DNA of 64,000 nucleotides from positions 868,001-932,000 of the forward strand of contig NZ_JAEHFX010000001.1 in the NCBI RefSeq assembly GCF_016623615.1, in the 5' to 3' direction. Made by a program: the position numbers and the translations under genes. Source of the DNA: Adhaeribacter terrigena. Lineage in GTDB: Bacteria > Bacteroidota > Bacteroidia > Cytophagales > Hymenobacteraceae. The notes under the pieces were generated by a model. It saw only the letters and a list, made by a program, of their open reading frames with translations. It searched no databases and was not told where the DNA came from. Positions 17,908 through 26,464 of the stretch are shown here, piece by piece; the stretch's first letter is position 1; every line of letters starts with the position of its first letter.

Positions 17908-20238
17908 TTATTTTTTTACTTTCACCCGCAAAGCCTGCAAACCTTTCACGCCCTGTAATTCCTCAATTTCTACGTTCTCAATATCTTCCTCCAGAATGCC
18001 TTTGTTCTGCAGGTAATCTATGTATTCGAGGTATTCGGTTGCTTCTTTGGCCTGCGAATACACAATGGCAATTTTACCGGGCTGCGTAAGGCGTTCTTCA
18101 GAATTAACGATGTAGGCCTTGTCGATGCGCTTTTTGATGATCTCGTAGCGGATATTATAAGCCCCGTCCACGTCGAATTGCCGCTCGTCGAGCCGGAAAC
18201 GGATGGAAAGCGGCTGCGCGTGAATGAGGATCAGGTGCGTGGTATCGAGCGTAACCTGCAGGTTTTCTTTAAGCATAGCCGTTTTTTTCGATATTTTACA
18301 CATCATCATCAGCTGCCAGAGGCGCATGTTTTTCAGAATGATCGGGTCGAACTGAATACCATCTACCAATGACTCACCGATGTAAATATTGTGTTCTACG
18401 CCGTCGGTTTTATACTTCTGAAAATAATGCGGGAACATTTCCTGGGCTTTTTCTTCTTCCTCATCGAGCAGGTCGGAAATAGCATCGTTCAGGGTAGTAA
18501 GGCTTTCTTCAAAACTTTTACGGCGTTTATATAGAATGCCCAGCTTCGGATCCATGGCTTCCCAGTACGTGTCTATTACCGGTTTCAGCTCCGGATTCGT
18601 GGTTTCGAGGTATTCGAAAAGCGGTTCTACTTCGGTTTTGATAGAATTGAAAATGCTTACTTCATCTTCCGATAATAACCCTTGTTTCAGTTTTTCCAGA
18701 TGCTTGGAAATAAAAAAACGCAGTTCATCCAGAATGGGCAATTCCTGAAGTTCCAGGGCTTTTATCAGTACGTTTTCGGCCAGTTGCAAATGTTCGATCA
18801 GGTCTTCCTGAATAGCATTATTGCGTTCTGTAGAAGAGCCGCGAATGTCGGAAACGCCGTAAAGCGGATACACTTCCGGGAAAATGATCGGCTCCATTTC
18901 AGCTTGTTTACTGGTCTCGCTTAGCTCTAAAAAGTTGAGGGCAGCTTCTTTAAACCGCCATTCCAGAACCGGATGAATAGCCGTGAACCGTTCTTTGATA
19001 ATGGCCTGCACGCGGTTCTCGATTTCTTCGGCGTTGCGTTTTACGGCTACCGAAAAAAGCGGCATGAATTGCTCTACTTTGCTGAGTGAAAAATTATCGA
19101 GATCGTTGGAATTTGGCGAACCCAGTTCCAGAATACCAATGGTTTCGTCGTGAAAACAAAGCAGCACCAGAATAATGTTGTTGATACCCAGCCGCAGAAT
19201 TTCTTTTTTTATTTTTTCGGGCAGGTTCGAAGAGGCCACATCTTTTACCACCAGGGGTTTATTTTCCTGGATCAGCTGGCGGTACATGGCCCGGAATTCG
19301 CGCGAAAAGTTGCTGTCTTTAATGTTCTGAACCAGGAAACTGTGGTTTATTTTATTGCCGAAGTTTACGAACGTATTGCGGTTCTTGTGAAAAGCGGTTA
19401 CGCCTAATTGCAGATTAGGGCGCTTAAAAAGCACGCGGATCTTTTCCTGCAATTGTTCAAAACGGTCGGCGGCCAGCATTACGTCGGTTTGCAGCAGGTC
19501 GTATTTCAACGACGAGAGCACTTCCTGATCAGTTACATCCACGAGTTTCATTACGTAAAACCCTTCCAGCGTAAACTGTTCCGGAGGCAGCACTTCCATC
19601 CACATTTCCAGGTTGTTGATGTTGTCGTAGAGTTGCTGAATGGTTTCCGGCGTTATTTCCGGGTTTTCGCCGGAGTGTTGAATCTTCAGGAAACTGGAGT
19701 TCAGTTCGATGTTGTAATGGCGGTATAACCCGGTTTTGTAATCGGGAATGGTATAAATAAGCGGCTCCCGCGGCGGCTGCGGTATGTGGTAGAATTTTTC
19801 TAGAATGAGCATGTAGGTAAGCCGCGTGAGGTAATAATGCATGGTTTTGGTATCCATGTTCAGCGGCTGCTTCAGTTCGTGGTCGTTATTCAGAATTATC
19901 TCCGAAAATTTAGGCGAAAAGTAAAAACTGAAATCCTGCAAAGGCGTAATGGCGCCCATGGTTTCGGTTTCGAAAGTAGCCGCCGGAAAAACCGCCGACA
20001 TGAGTTGCGCCACCAATTCGTAATGCTGTTCGAGCACCGTAAAATCTTCGATAGGTTCCAGTAATTCGGGTGCGTCTTTCAGTTCTTTGGCAATCTGGCG
20101 GGCTACCAGCGAAAGGGCTTTGCTGGGTTCATTGGTTTTGGCGCGCCAGTATTCAATTATGGGTAAAAAACTCAGCACCGTATTGAACGGAAAGGTTTCG
20201 ATGCTGGCTTCTAAAGTCTGGGTGTTCGGATCATTCAT
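17908..20238 (-). CDS. Large GAF-domain protein of unknown function
   Basis: A 776-residue soluble protein with no signal peptide. About residues 280-400 read as a GAF domain (LGVTAFHKNRNTFVNFG; later GINNIILVLLCFHDETIGIL and LELGSP), so small-ligand sensing is likely. The N-terminal 270 residues and the C-terminal 370 are mostly helical, the latter with acidic coiled-coil-like stretches (LLDEEEEKAQEMFPHYFQKY). No kinase, cyclase or output domain is visible. The family seems to be a Bacteroidota-type GAF protein without assigned role. Monocistronic. Confidence 0.7.
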   Translation of the reverse strand: MNDPNTQTLEASIETFPFNTVLSFLPIIEYWRAKTNEPSKALSLVARQIAKELKDAPELLEPIEDFTVLEQHYELVAQLMSAVFPAATFETETMGAITPLQDFSFYFSPKFSEIILNNDHELKQPLNMDTKTMHYYLTRLTYMLILEKFYHIPQPPREPLIYTIPDYKTGLYRHYNIELNSSFLKIQHSGENPEITPETIQQLYDNINNLEMWMEVLPPEQFTLEGFYVMKLVDVTDQEVLSSLKYDLLQTDVMLAADRFEQLQEKIRVLFKRPNLQLGVTAFHKNRNTFVNFGNKINHSFLVQNIKDSNFSREFRAMYRQLIQENKPLVVKDVASSNLPEKIKKEILRLGINNIILVLLCFHDETIGILELGSPNSNDLDNFSLSKVEQFMPLFSVAVKRNAEEIENRVQAIIKERFTAIHPVLEWRFKEAALNFLELSETSKQAEMEPIIFPEVYPLYGVSDIRGSSTERNNAIQEDLIEHLQLAENVLIKALELQELPILDELRFFISKHLEKLKQGLLSEDEVSIFNSIKTEVEPLFEYLETTNPELKPVIDTYWEAMDPKLGILYKRRKSFEESLTTLNDAISDLLDEEEEKAQEMFPHYFQKYKTDGVEHNIYIGESLVDGIQFDPIILKNMRLWQLMMMCKISKKTAMLKENLQVTLDTTHLILIHAQPLSIRFRLDERQFDVDGAYNIRYEIIKKRIDKAYIVNSEERLTQPGKIAIVYSQAKEATEYLEYIDYLQNKGILEEDIENVEIEELQGVKGLQALRVKVKK

Positions 20239-20335
20239 AAATTTAAGGGCAGAAAACGGCGCAAAAGGCCATCATTCATAATAAACGAAGCCGGATAGAA
20301 ACAGTTGCCCTGAACTTTAGGAATGAAAAACGATA

Positions 20336-20809
20336 TTATTTCCGGAGCACAAGGGTGTCGGCGATCAGATCGTGAAGTGCCTGCTTGCGCTCGGTGAAGG
20401 CCGCCATAATATAGCCAATAAGCAAGGTAATGCCGGAAACAATTTTGCCGAAATAACGCAAGGTAGCCCGCAAAAAAGTAAGCCGGCTTCCGTCTATTCT
20501 GCACACGTACAGGTTCATGGCCTGTTTACCCAGAGTTGCCTGTTTGGCAGAGCTTTCGAACAAGGAAAAATATAGCCAGTTAATCAGGAAACTGGTAGCA
20601 TTGTAAATATTGAAGTACTGGTATTCGATGGCTTCGGTTGTAGTAGGATTTATTTCCGGAGTCGGGTTATCGCTGAACCAGGTTGCCAGGAAATACACCG
20701 GTACCGAGAGAATGAGCATGTCGATAAAAAGGGCAGCGGCGCGGCGCCAGAAACCGGCATAATTGGTCAGGTTTCCGGGCGGGGTTTCGGCATTTAATAA
20801 GTTATCCAT
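20336..20809 (-). CDS. RDD-family membrane protein
   Basis: I start this at the ATG at 20809 (157 residues); the open frame continues upstream, but those 49 codons look non-coding. The RDD family signature is visible: YAGFWRRAAALFIDMLILS near residue 17, two or three hydrophobic segments, and the ATLGKQAMNLYVCRIDG loop near residue 90. It ends with HDLIADTLVLRK, the classic RDD close. Function of the family is poorly defined; some members affect ion or solute homeostasis. Confidence 0.85.
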   Translation of the reverse strand: MDNLLNAETPPGNLTNYAGFWRRAAALFIDMLILSVPVYFLATWFSDNPTPEINPTTTEAIEYQYFNIYNATSFLINWLYFSLFESSAKQATLGKQAMNLYVCRIDGSRLTFLRATLRYFGKIVSGITLLIGYIMAAFTERKQALHDLIADTLVLRK

Positions 20810-20905
20810 CGTGCTAAGCAGTTTTAGGGGTTGGCTGTATACCGTTTTTTGTGCTTTTACGGGAAAGGGCTGAAAAAGACGTTTCTGTACGGGTTTCGGG
20901 GAAGG

Positions 20906-20937
20906 GCATAAAAAAGCCCGATTCAAAAAGAACCAGG
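20906..20937 (-). terminator. Terminator of the dicarboxylate symporter
   Basis: On the minus strand AGCCTGGTTC-tttttt-GAATCGGGCT pairs fully with two G-U wobbles and runs into T6. Confidence 0.65.
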
Positions 20938-20972
20938 CTCCATACTTTTCAGGCAAAAAATGATAGCGTTTT

Positions 20973-22376
20973 TTATTTCACTACCTCTTCCAGTTCCATG
21001 TAGTCTAAGGCCGGATTGTCCTGAAATTCACCTTCCCAGCGGGCTATTACGGCGGTTGCCAGGCAGTTTCCCAGCACGTTTACCGAGGTGCGGGCCATGT
21101 CCATCAGTTCATCAATTCCCAGAATAATAAAGATGGGTTCTACCGGTAAATTAAAGGAAGCCGCAGTTCCTAATAAAATTACCAGGGAAGCTCTTGGTAC
21201 GCCGGCTACGCCTTTAGAAGTGAGCATCAGGGTGAAAACCATAAGCAGTTGCTGGCCCCAGCTTAGGTCTATGCCCGCAGCCTGCGCTACAAAAACCGAA
21301 GCCAGAGAAAGGTAAAGCGTGGTGCCATCTAAATTGAAACTATACCCCATCGGCATTACAAACGCTACGGTTTTTCTAGGCACGCCAATGGCTTCCATAG
21401 CCTCCATGGCGCGCGGCAAAGCGGCTTCGGAACTGGTAGTGGCAAAGGCAATGGAGATCGGTTCGGCAACTGCTTTCAGGAAACGTTTGATCGGGATGCG
21501 GAACATTAAAGCGGCCGGCAAAAGCACCAGCAAAATGAAGGCAATCAAGGCTACGTAAAGCGTGAGCAGCAATTTGAACAGGTTGAGCAAAATGCCAAAA
21601 CCCATGTGGCCGACCGTATAGGCAATGGCCGCGCCCACCGCAACCGGAGCCATGTACATAATAATGTTCGTGAATTTGAACATGGTTTCGGCCAGGCTTT
21701 CGGCAAAGTTCAGCATCGGTTTGCGTTTTTCGGCGCTGAGCATGGCCAGGGCAAAACCAAAAATTACGCTGAAAACCACGATCTGCAACACCTGGCCTTC
21801 GGCAATGGATTTGGCAATATTCTCCGGGAAAACGTGCAGAATAATATCAGAAATGGTTTGTTTGGGCGGGGCCACAATTTCGCCGTGGTCAGCAGCGCCT
21901 TTTAATACAATGCCTTCGCCGGCTTTGGAAATGTTGATAGCAGCCAGGCCAATAAAAAGGGCAATGGTGGTAACTACTTCGAAGTAAATAAGCGCTTTAA
22001 TACCCATTTTACCCACCTGTTTCATATCCGAATGGCCGGCAATGCCCACCACTAACGTTGCAAAAATAAGCGGGGCAATAATGGTTTTGATAAGCTTGAG
22101 AAAGACCTTGCTGAAAATATTGAGGTGCATGGCAATTTCCGGGAAATCGTTGCCGATCTCGGCGCCCACCACCATGCTCACCAGGATCCAGGTCGTTAAA
22201 TTTTTCCGGACAAAAGCATAGCCCACTAAAATTGCAATGGCCGCCCAGCGTAAACCGGCAGCTACCACTTCAGGCACTGCAATGAAATTGTAAAGATTAA
22301 GTACCGTAATAATGGCCGCGATGGTAAGGGCAATAAAGGCCGCTAAGCCAAAAATTCTGCTTCTTGAAGGTTGCAT
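20973..22376 (-). CDS. Dicarboxylate/amino acid:cation symporter (DAACS family)
   Basis: A 467-residue inner-membrane transporter of the GltP/DctA family. The serine-rich re-entrant motif reads ATTSSEAALPRAMEAMEAIG, followed by the substrate/cation motif MPMGYSFNLDGTTLYLSLAS. Later LGIDELMDMARTSVNVLGN carries the conserved substrate-binding Asp/Arg/Asn region. It probably imports glutamate, aspartate or C4-dicarboxylates with protons or sodium. Its stop codon overlaps a dispersed motif copy (20955-20973). Confidence 0.92.
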   Translation of the reverse strand: MQPSRSRIFGLAAFIALTIAAIITVLNLYNFIAVPEVVAAGLRWAAIAILVGYAFVRKNLTTWILVSMVVGAEIGNDFPEIAMHLNIFSKVFLKLIKTIIAPLIFATLVVGIAGHSDMKQVGKMGIKALIYFEVVTTIALFIGLAAINISKAGEGIVLKGAADHGEIVAPPKQTISDIILHVFPENIAKSIAEGQVLQIVVFSVIFGFALAMLSAEKRKPMLNFAESLAETMFKFTNIIMYMAPVAVGAAIAYTVGHMGFGILLNLFKLLLTLYVALIAFILLVLLPAALMFRIPIKRFLKAVAEPISIAFATTSSEAALPRAMEAMEAIGVPRKTVAFVMPMGYSFNLDGTTLYLSLASVFVAQAAGIDLSWGQQLLMVFTLMLTSKGVAGVPRASLVILLGTAASFNLPVEPIFIILGIDELMDMARTSVNVLGNCLATAVIARWEGEFQDNPALDYMELEEVVK

Positions 22377-22599
22377 TCAGAAAATGGTATTGGTTGGGGG
22401 CTAAAAAGTCTGCCGGAGCGGAAATTTGTACCCTGATAATTGTTTCAGCCTTAAAAGTAACGATTATTTTTTTTCTGTGCGTGGTCAGGCCGAAAGCAAA
22501 TGCAGCGCAAAAGCGGAAAGATTTGGCCGGAAGTTTTGATTAGGGCGGAATTTCCCTGAACTTCGGCTTCTCCTGAACGGGCTTTTAAACGAATTAAAA

Positions 22600-23589
22600 A
22601 TGCTGAACTGGCACATAGAAGCGCTGGCGCTGGAACTGAATTACGTCTGGAAAATTGCGCGCAACACTTCAGAATCTAAAATAAATTTGTTTGTGCGCGT
22701 TTCCGACGAACACCACACCGGAATAGGGGAAGCGGCGCCTAACATTCGCTACCACGAAACGCCCGAAAACCTGATCGTGGAATTTGGCGACCTGGTGGCG
22801 GCTGGTTTAAATAAAGTGCGTTCGCTGGATGATCTTCTGGTTTTGCTGAATACCCAGAAACCGGCCAATGCGCTACGGTTTGCCGTAGAATCGGCTTACA
22901 TTCATTTTATCTGCCAGCGGCTTAATTTAACCGTGCCTGATTTTCTAGGCGTGCCGGAACCGCTGCCACTGGCTACTACGTTTTCGCTGCCCATAATGGA
23001 GCCGGAAAAAATTGCCGGTTTCATTGCCCAGAATAATTTAAGCCGTTTTTCAGCTTTAAAAGTGAAAGTGAACCGGGAAACCGGGCTGGAAACAGTGCAC
23101 CAGGTTACCCAAAATTTCTCCGGGCCATTATTGATAGACGCCAACGAAGCCTGGACCGAGCCGGAAACGCTATTGGTTTTCCTTGAAAAACTGCGGCCTT
23201 ACAATATTATGTTCATAGAACAGCCCATGCCGGCAACGGAAGAAGACGGCTATATTTACCTGAAGAAAAAATCGCCATTCGATATTTACGCCGACGAATC
23301 GGTATTGGATCAGCCGGAATTTGAGCGCCTCAAACCGCAATTCCATGGGGTGAACATGAAACTGATGAAAGCGGGCGGGTATCTGAATGGCAAACGCATT
23401 CTGGAAGAAGCCGCAGTTTTTGGTATGAAAACAATGATCGGCTGCATGGTAGAAACCTCGCTCGGTATCTGGAGCGCTTTGCAGCTCAGCCGGTTGGCGC
23501 AAACCGCCGATCTCGACGGTTTCCTGATCGTGAAAGCAGAGCCTTTTCAGATCGTGAAAGAGGAAGCCGGCTTGCTTTATTTACGCTAG
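22600..23589 (+). CDS. Dipeptide epimerase (enolase superfamily)
   Basis: A 329-residue member of the muconate-lactonizing subgroup. The catalytic KxK is in ALKVKVN (about 152-156). Metal ligands are in DANEAW (about 180), IEQPMP (about 206) and DES (about 232), and the second catalytic Lys is in MKLMKAGG (about 255). The set matches L-Ala-D/L-Glu epimerases, which turn murein-derived L-Ala-D-Glu into L-Ala-L-Glu for recycling. Specificity for other dipeptides is possible. It is divergent from the transporter gene upstream. Confidence 0.85.
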   Translation: MLNWHIEALALELNYVWKIARNTSESKINLFVRVSDEHHTGIGEAAPNIRYHETPENLIVEFGDLVAAGLNKVRSLDDLLVLLNTQKPANALRFAVESAYIHFICQRLNLTVPDFLGVPEPLPLATTFSLPIMEPEKIAGFIAQNNLSRFSALKVKVNRETGLETVHQVTQNFSGPLLIDANEAWTEPETLLVFLEKLRPYNIMFIEQPMPATEEDGYIYLKKKSPFDIYADESVLDQPEFERLKPQFHGVNMKLMKAGGYLNGKRILEEAAVFGMKTMIGCMVETSLGIWSALQLSRLAQTADLDGFLIVKAEPFQIVKEEAGLLYLR

Positions 23590-23742
23590 TTGGAAAAAGT
23601 GCAAAATATTTTTTAAGCCTAAAACGCTAGGGTTTTTTGCCTGAAAAGTGCTTTTGTAGTAAATGTGCCAACTTTTAACGCCGGTTCTGGTTTATTAGGG
23701 ATCATTCAAAAAAAAATATTTTCAAAATTTCCGGAACTAATG

Positions 23743-23773
23743 TTTGTACATTTAATGTATGTACATATATTTG
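23743..23773 (+). promoter_or_regulatory. Bacteroidota promoter with an embedded palindromic operator, upstream of marR
   Basis: TTTG (23743-23746), exactly 19 bases, then TATATTTG (23766-23773): a full consensus match. The spacer is two TGTACAT half-sites around TTAATGTA. An operator filling the whole spacer fits autorepression by the MarR protein encoded 22 bases downstream. Confidence 0.85.
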
Positions 23774-23794
23774 CAACGTAAATGCTGAAAAGAC

Positions 23795-24253
23795 ATGAAG
23801 CTTATGAGAATAGAAGACGAAATTCAGCAGAAAGCTTTTAAAAGCGAAGGCCATAAAGCCCAGATCAATATCCTTTATACGGCTAACTATCTGGGGGTGA
23901 AACAGGCAGCAGTTTTTAAACCGTTTGGCATCACGTTGCCGCAGTTTAACGTGTTGCGCATATTGCGCGGACAGCACCCTACTCCGGCTACCGTTAATTT
24001 GTTAATGGAACGCATGCTGGATAAAACGAGCAATGTTTCGCGCATTATGGATAAACTGGTAGTGAAAGGTCTGGCTACCCGCAAGCAATGCCCCAACGAC
24101 CGCCGTTCGGTAGATATTTTAATTACGGATGCCGGCCTGGAATTGCTTAAGAAGATGGATGTGGCCATGGAAAAACAGGAAATTGGCCTGAATAACTTAA
24201 CGGAAAAAGAAGCGCAGGAATTAAACCGCCTGCTCGATAAAATCCGGGACTGA
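23795..24253 (+). CDS. MarR-family transcriptional regulator
   Basis: A 152-residue winged-helix regulator. The DNA-binding core has LPQFNVLRILRGQHPTPATV, the recognition-helix region MLDKTSNVSRIMDKLVVKGL and the wing RKQCPNDRRSVDILITDAG. MarR proteins bind palindromes as dimers, usually release DNA on ligand binding or cysteine oxidation, and repress themselves and neighbours. One cysteine lies at the wing (RKQCPND). It is 77 bases upstream of a YceI gene on the same strand, a common pairing. Confidence 0.93.
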   Translation: MKLMRIEDEIQQKAFKSEGHKAQINILYTANYLGVKQAAVFKPFGITLPQFNVLRILRGQHPTPATVNLLMERMLDKTSNVSRIMDKLVVKGLATRKQCPNDRRSVDILITDAGLELLKKMDVAMEKQEIGLNNLTEKEAQELNRLLDKIRD

Positions 24254-24330
24254 TTTTTGCCCGGCAGCTTTCCAAACAATAGAACTTGAAAAACAAATTA
24301 AAAATAAAAATAAACCCAAACACAAATAAA

Positions 24331-24987
24331 ATGAAAAAGTTAATCTTATCAGCAGCCCTGGCTTCGGCCGTAGTTTTTGCCCCGGCGTTTACCGCTACCG
24401 CAGATAATGCAAAAGGCAAAGCTAAATCTGAAAAAGCTGTTAAAGCCGACAAAACGTTAAAAGTAAACACTGCTTCCAGCAAAATTGTATGGAACGGTAA
24501 AAAAGTTGCCGGCGAACACAGCGGTAACATTAACATTGCGAACGGTAACCTGTTGGTAGCTAAAAATAAACTGGTTGGCGGTACTTTCGACATCGACATG
24601 AACTCGATCACGGTAACCGATATCACCGATCCGGAATACAATGGCAAACTGGTTGGTCACCTGAAGAACGATGATTTCTTCGCTACCGATAAATTCCCGA
24701 AAGCTTCTTTCAAAATCACTTCTTTAGCTCCGATTAAAGGTGCCAAAGCTGGCCAGAATAACTACAATGTAACCGGCGACCTGACCATTAAAGGCATTAC
24801 AAAACCAGTTACGTTCCCGGCTGACATTAAAGTAGAAGGCAACAAAGCAATTGCTAAAGGCGTGGCAACAGTAGACCGTTCTAAATACGACGTGAAATAT
24901 GCTTCCAAGTCTTTCTTCGATTCTATTGGCGACAAAGCAATCGACGATAACTTCACGCTGAACTTCAACGTTGTTGCCCAGCAGTAA
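24331..24987 (+). CDS. YceI-family secreted lipid-binding protein
   Basis: I start at the ATG at 24331 (218 residues, MKKLILSAALAS), because a signal peptide begins there and the 15 codons before it are low-complexity Lys/Asn. After a Lys/Ala-rich linker the YceI lipocalin-like fold runs from about residue 48 (NTASSKIVWNGKKVAGEHSG) through TFDIDMNSITVTDI and FPKASFKITS to GVATVDRSKYDVKYASKSFF. YceI proteins bind polyisoprenoids or fatty-acid amides in the periplasm. The MarR gene upstream is its probable regulator. Confidence 0.9.
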   Translation: MKKLILSAALASAVVFAPAFTATADNAKGKAKSEKAVKADKTLKVNTASSKIVWNGKKVAGEHSGNINIANGNLLVAKNKLVGGTFDIDMNSITVTDITDPEYNGKLVGHLKNDDFFATDKFPKASFKITSLAPIKGAKAGQNNYNVTGDLTIKGITKPVTFPADIKVEGNKAIAKGVATVDRSKYDVKYASKSFFDSIGDKAIDDNFTLNFNVVAQQ

Positions 24988-25064
24988 TTAATTTGAAAAT
25001 GCGAATATCCGGATAGGATCTCCAATTCCATTTTCAATTAATAGTTAAAAATCAATTACAAAAA

Positions 25065-25092
25065 AAGCCCCGAAGAAATTCGGGGCTTTTTG
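25065..25092 (+). terminator. Terminator of the marR-yceI unit
   Basis: AAGCCCCGAA-gaaa-TTCGGGGCTTTTT. Confidence 0.9.
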
Positions 25093-25231
25093 ATTTTTCC
25101 TACTTTCAGATTTTAAAGATGATGAGGTTTCAGGGTTTTGATTTAGCGGTAGAAACCCGGCAATGCGTTTGAAACAAGGCGGCGCTGGTTTCTATATCGT
25201 TGTCCGATTTTTCGGGCTGAAACCCTACCGT

Positions 25232-25777
25232 TTATTTCACAGCCTCGAACGTTTCGGGTAAAACAAACGAAAGCGGTTTCCGGCGGCTGTGGATCGCTTC
25301 CAGGTATTCGTTTATTTCGTCTTCGTATTCCACAAAGTAATCTTCGTCCAGGTTCTTTTTGATGAGCTGGGCCGTTTTTAAAAGCAGCCGGGCGGTAGCC
25401 GTATAAAAGCTTTTGTAAAAGCTATCAAACTGACCGGTAAAATTCTGGAAAATAAGGCGCAGTAAAAACAAATGCAGATCTACTTCGCCTTTCACGTTTT
25501 TGGTTACTTTCTTGAAGCGTGCAATTTCCTTGATGCTTTTGCGGAGCGAGCGGGTTAAACTTTTGCTCAGGCTTCTTCCCGTTAAACCATACATCAGATC
25601 GTGAATTTTCTCGGAAGTTTCTTCTACGAGTTGTTCCACCGGAATATCCAGCAGCTCAAAAGCCACAATGTCATACAGCTCCGCATCGCGCCGCACGGCT
25701 TTTAAAAGAAGGGCTTCTTTTTCCTTGTCGGTCAGTTGCTTAATGGCTTTCTTAAATTCGGCGCTGGGAACGGGCAT
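25232..25777 (-). CDS. Hypothetical helical protein
   Basis: A 181-residue soluble protein with no signal or membrane segment, predicted all-helical and highly charged. I do not recognise the family. The N-terminus (FKKAIKQLTDKEKEALLLKA) and the LIKKNLDEDYFVEYEDEINE stretch suggest a helical-bundle scaffold. The stop codon lies inside a dispersed motif copy (25217-25233). It runs in the same direction as, and 66 bases after, the small gene upstream, and could share its transcript. Confidence 0.65.
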   Translation of the reverse strand: MPVPSAEFKKAIKQLTDKEKEALLLKAVRRDAELYDIVAFELLDIPVEQLVEETSEKIHDLMYGLTGRSLSKSLTRSLRKSIKEIARFKKVTKNVKGEVDLHLFLLRLIFQNFTGQFDSFYKSFYTATARLLLKTAQLIKKNLDEDYFVEYEDEINEYLEAIHSRRKPLSFVLPETFEAVK

Positions 25778-25843
25778 TTAAATTTGAAGATTTGAAAATG
25801 TGGAGATTTGAAAATGATCGCAAAGTTAAACCAGAAACCTGGT

Positions 25844-26170
25844 TTATTTGAATTCGGGTAATTGCCGGATAGGGGAGAAGTTCACCTTCCAGAAATCGAG
25901 CTCGTACAGGTCGCCAAAATTATCGATTCGCAGGGAAACCGTGATGGGAACTTTGTCTACGTCGTGGCCAATTTGGGCCGCAATTTCTTTGCCCAGTCTT
26001 CGCTCCGGCGAATTGCTGCCGGCAAACCGCAAACTTCCCATACCGCCGTCCGGCAATTCTTCTACCTGCACGGTTCGCAACTGCGGCAGTAATTTTTTTG
26101 CTTCCGGTTTATCGTGGAGCAATTTCTCGATCAGTTTTATTTCTTCCGGTTTTAGCTGCCGCTTTTCCAT
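25844..26170 (-). CDS. Small DUF6984-like protein
   Basis: 108 residues from the ATG at 26170, preferred over the one 12 codons upstream because MEKRQLKPEEIKLIEKLL matches the usual family start. The centre has the glycine-rich DGGMGSLRFAG and the end reads LRIDNFGDLYELDFWKVNF then SPIRQLPEF, as I recall for DUF6984. The function is unknown; the family name is a memory-based match that needs a profile search. Confidence 0.6.
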   Translation of the reverse strand: MEKRQLKPEEIKLIEKLLHDKPEAKKLLPQLRTVQVEELPDGGMGSLRFAGSNSPERRLGKEIAAQIGHDVDKVPITVSLRIDNFGDLYELDFWKVNFSPIRQLPEFK

Positions 26171-26400
26171 AATTACGTTTTTAGAAATGTGCTCATGCAT
26201 ACGCACTTTATGGATTGTAAGATTTTAATTCCATAATTTAAGAAAACTTTGTCCGGTAATTCCCGCCGAAATCTGGATAACTCGAAAATTTAGCGCAACT
26301 GTCCGAAAACCATATAACGCCTGCATCAGAAAATGGCTTTATAAATCTCCTCGATTGGTTCCCGCAACGACCTGAAAACGGTATGGTAAATGCAAAAAAA

Positions 26401-26429
26401 AGTAGCGCAGAAATTATTCTGCGCTACTT
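26401..26429 (-). terminator. Terminator of the S9 peptidase gene
   Basis: AGTAGCGCAGAA-atta-TTCTGCGCTACTT, followed on the minus strand by T8. Confidence 0.85.
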
Positions 26430-26464
26430 ATAAAATTCATTGTCTTCTGCTTTTTCTTTCGGAA

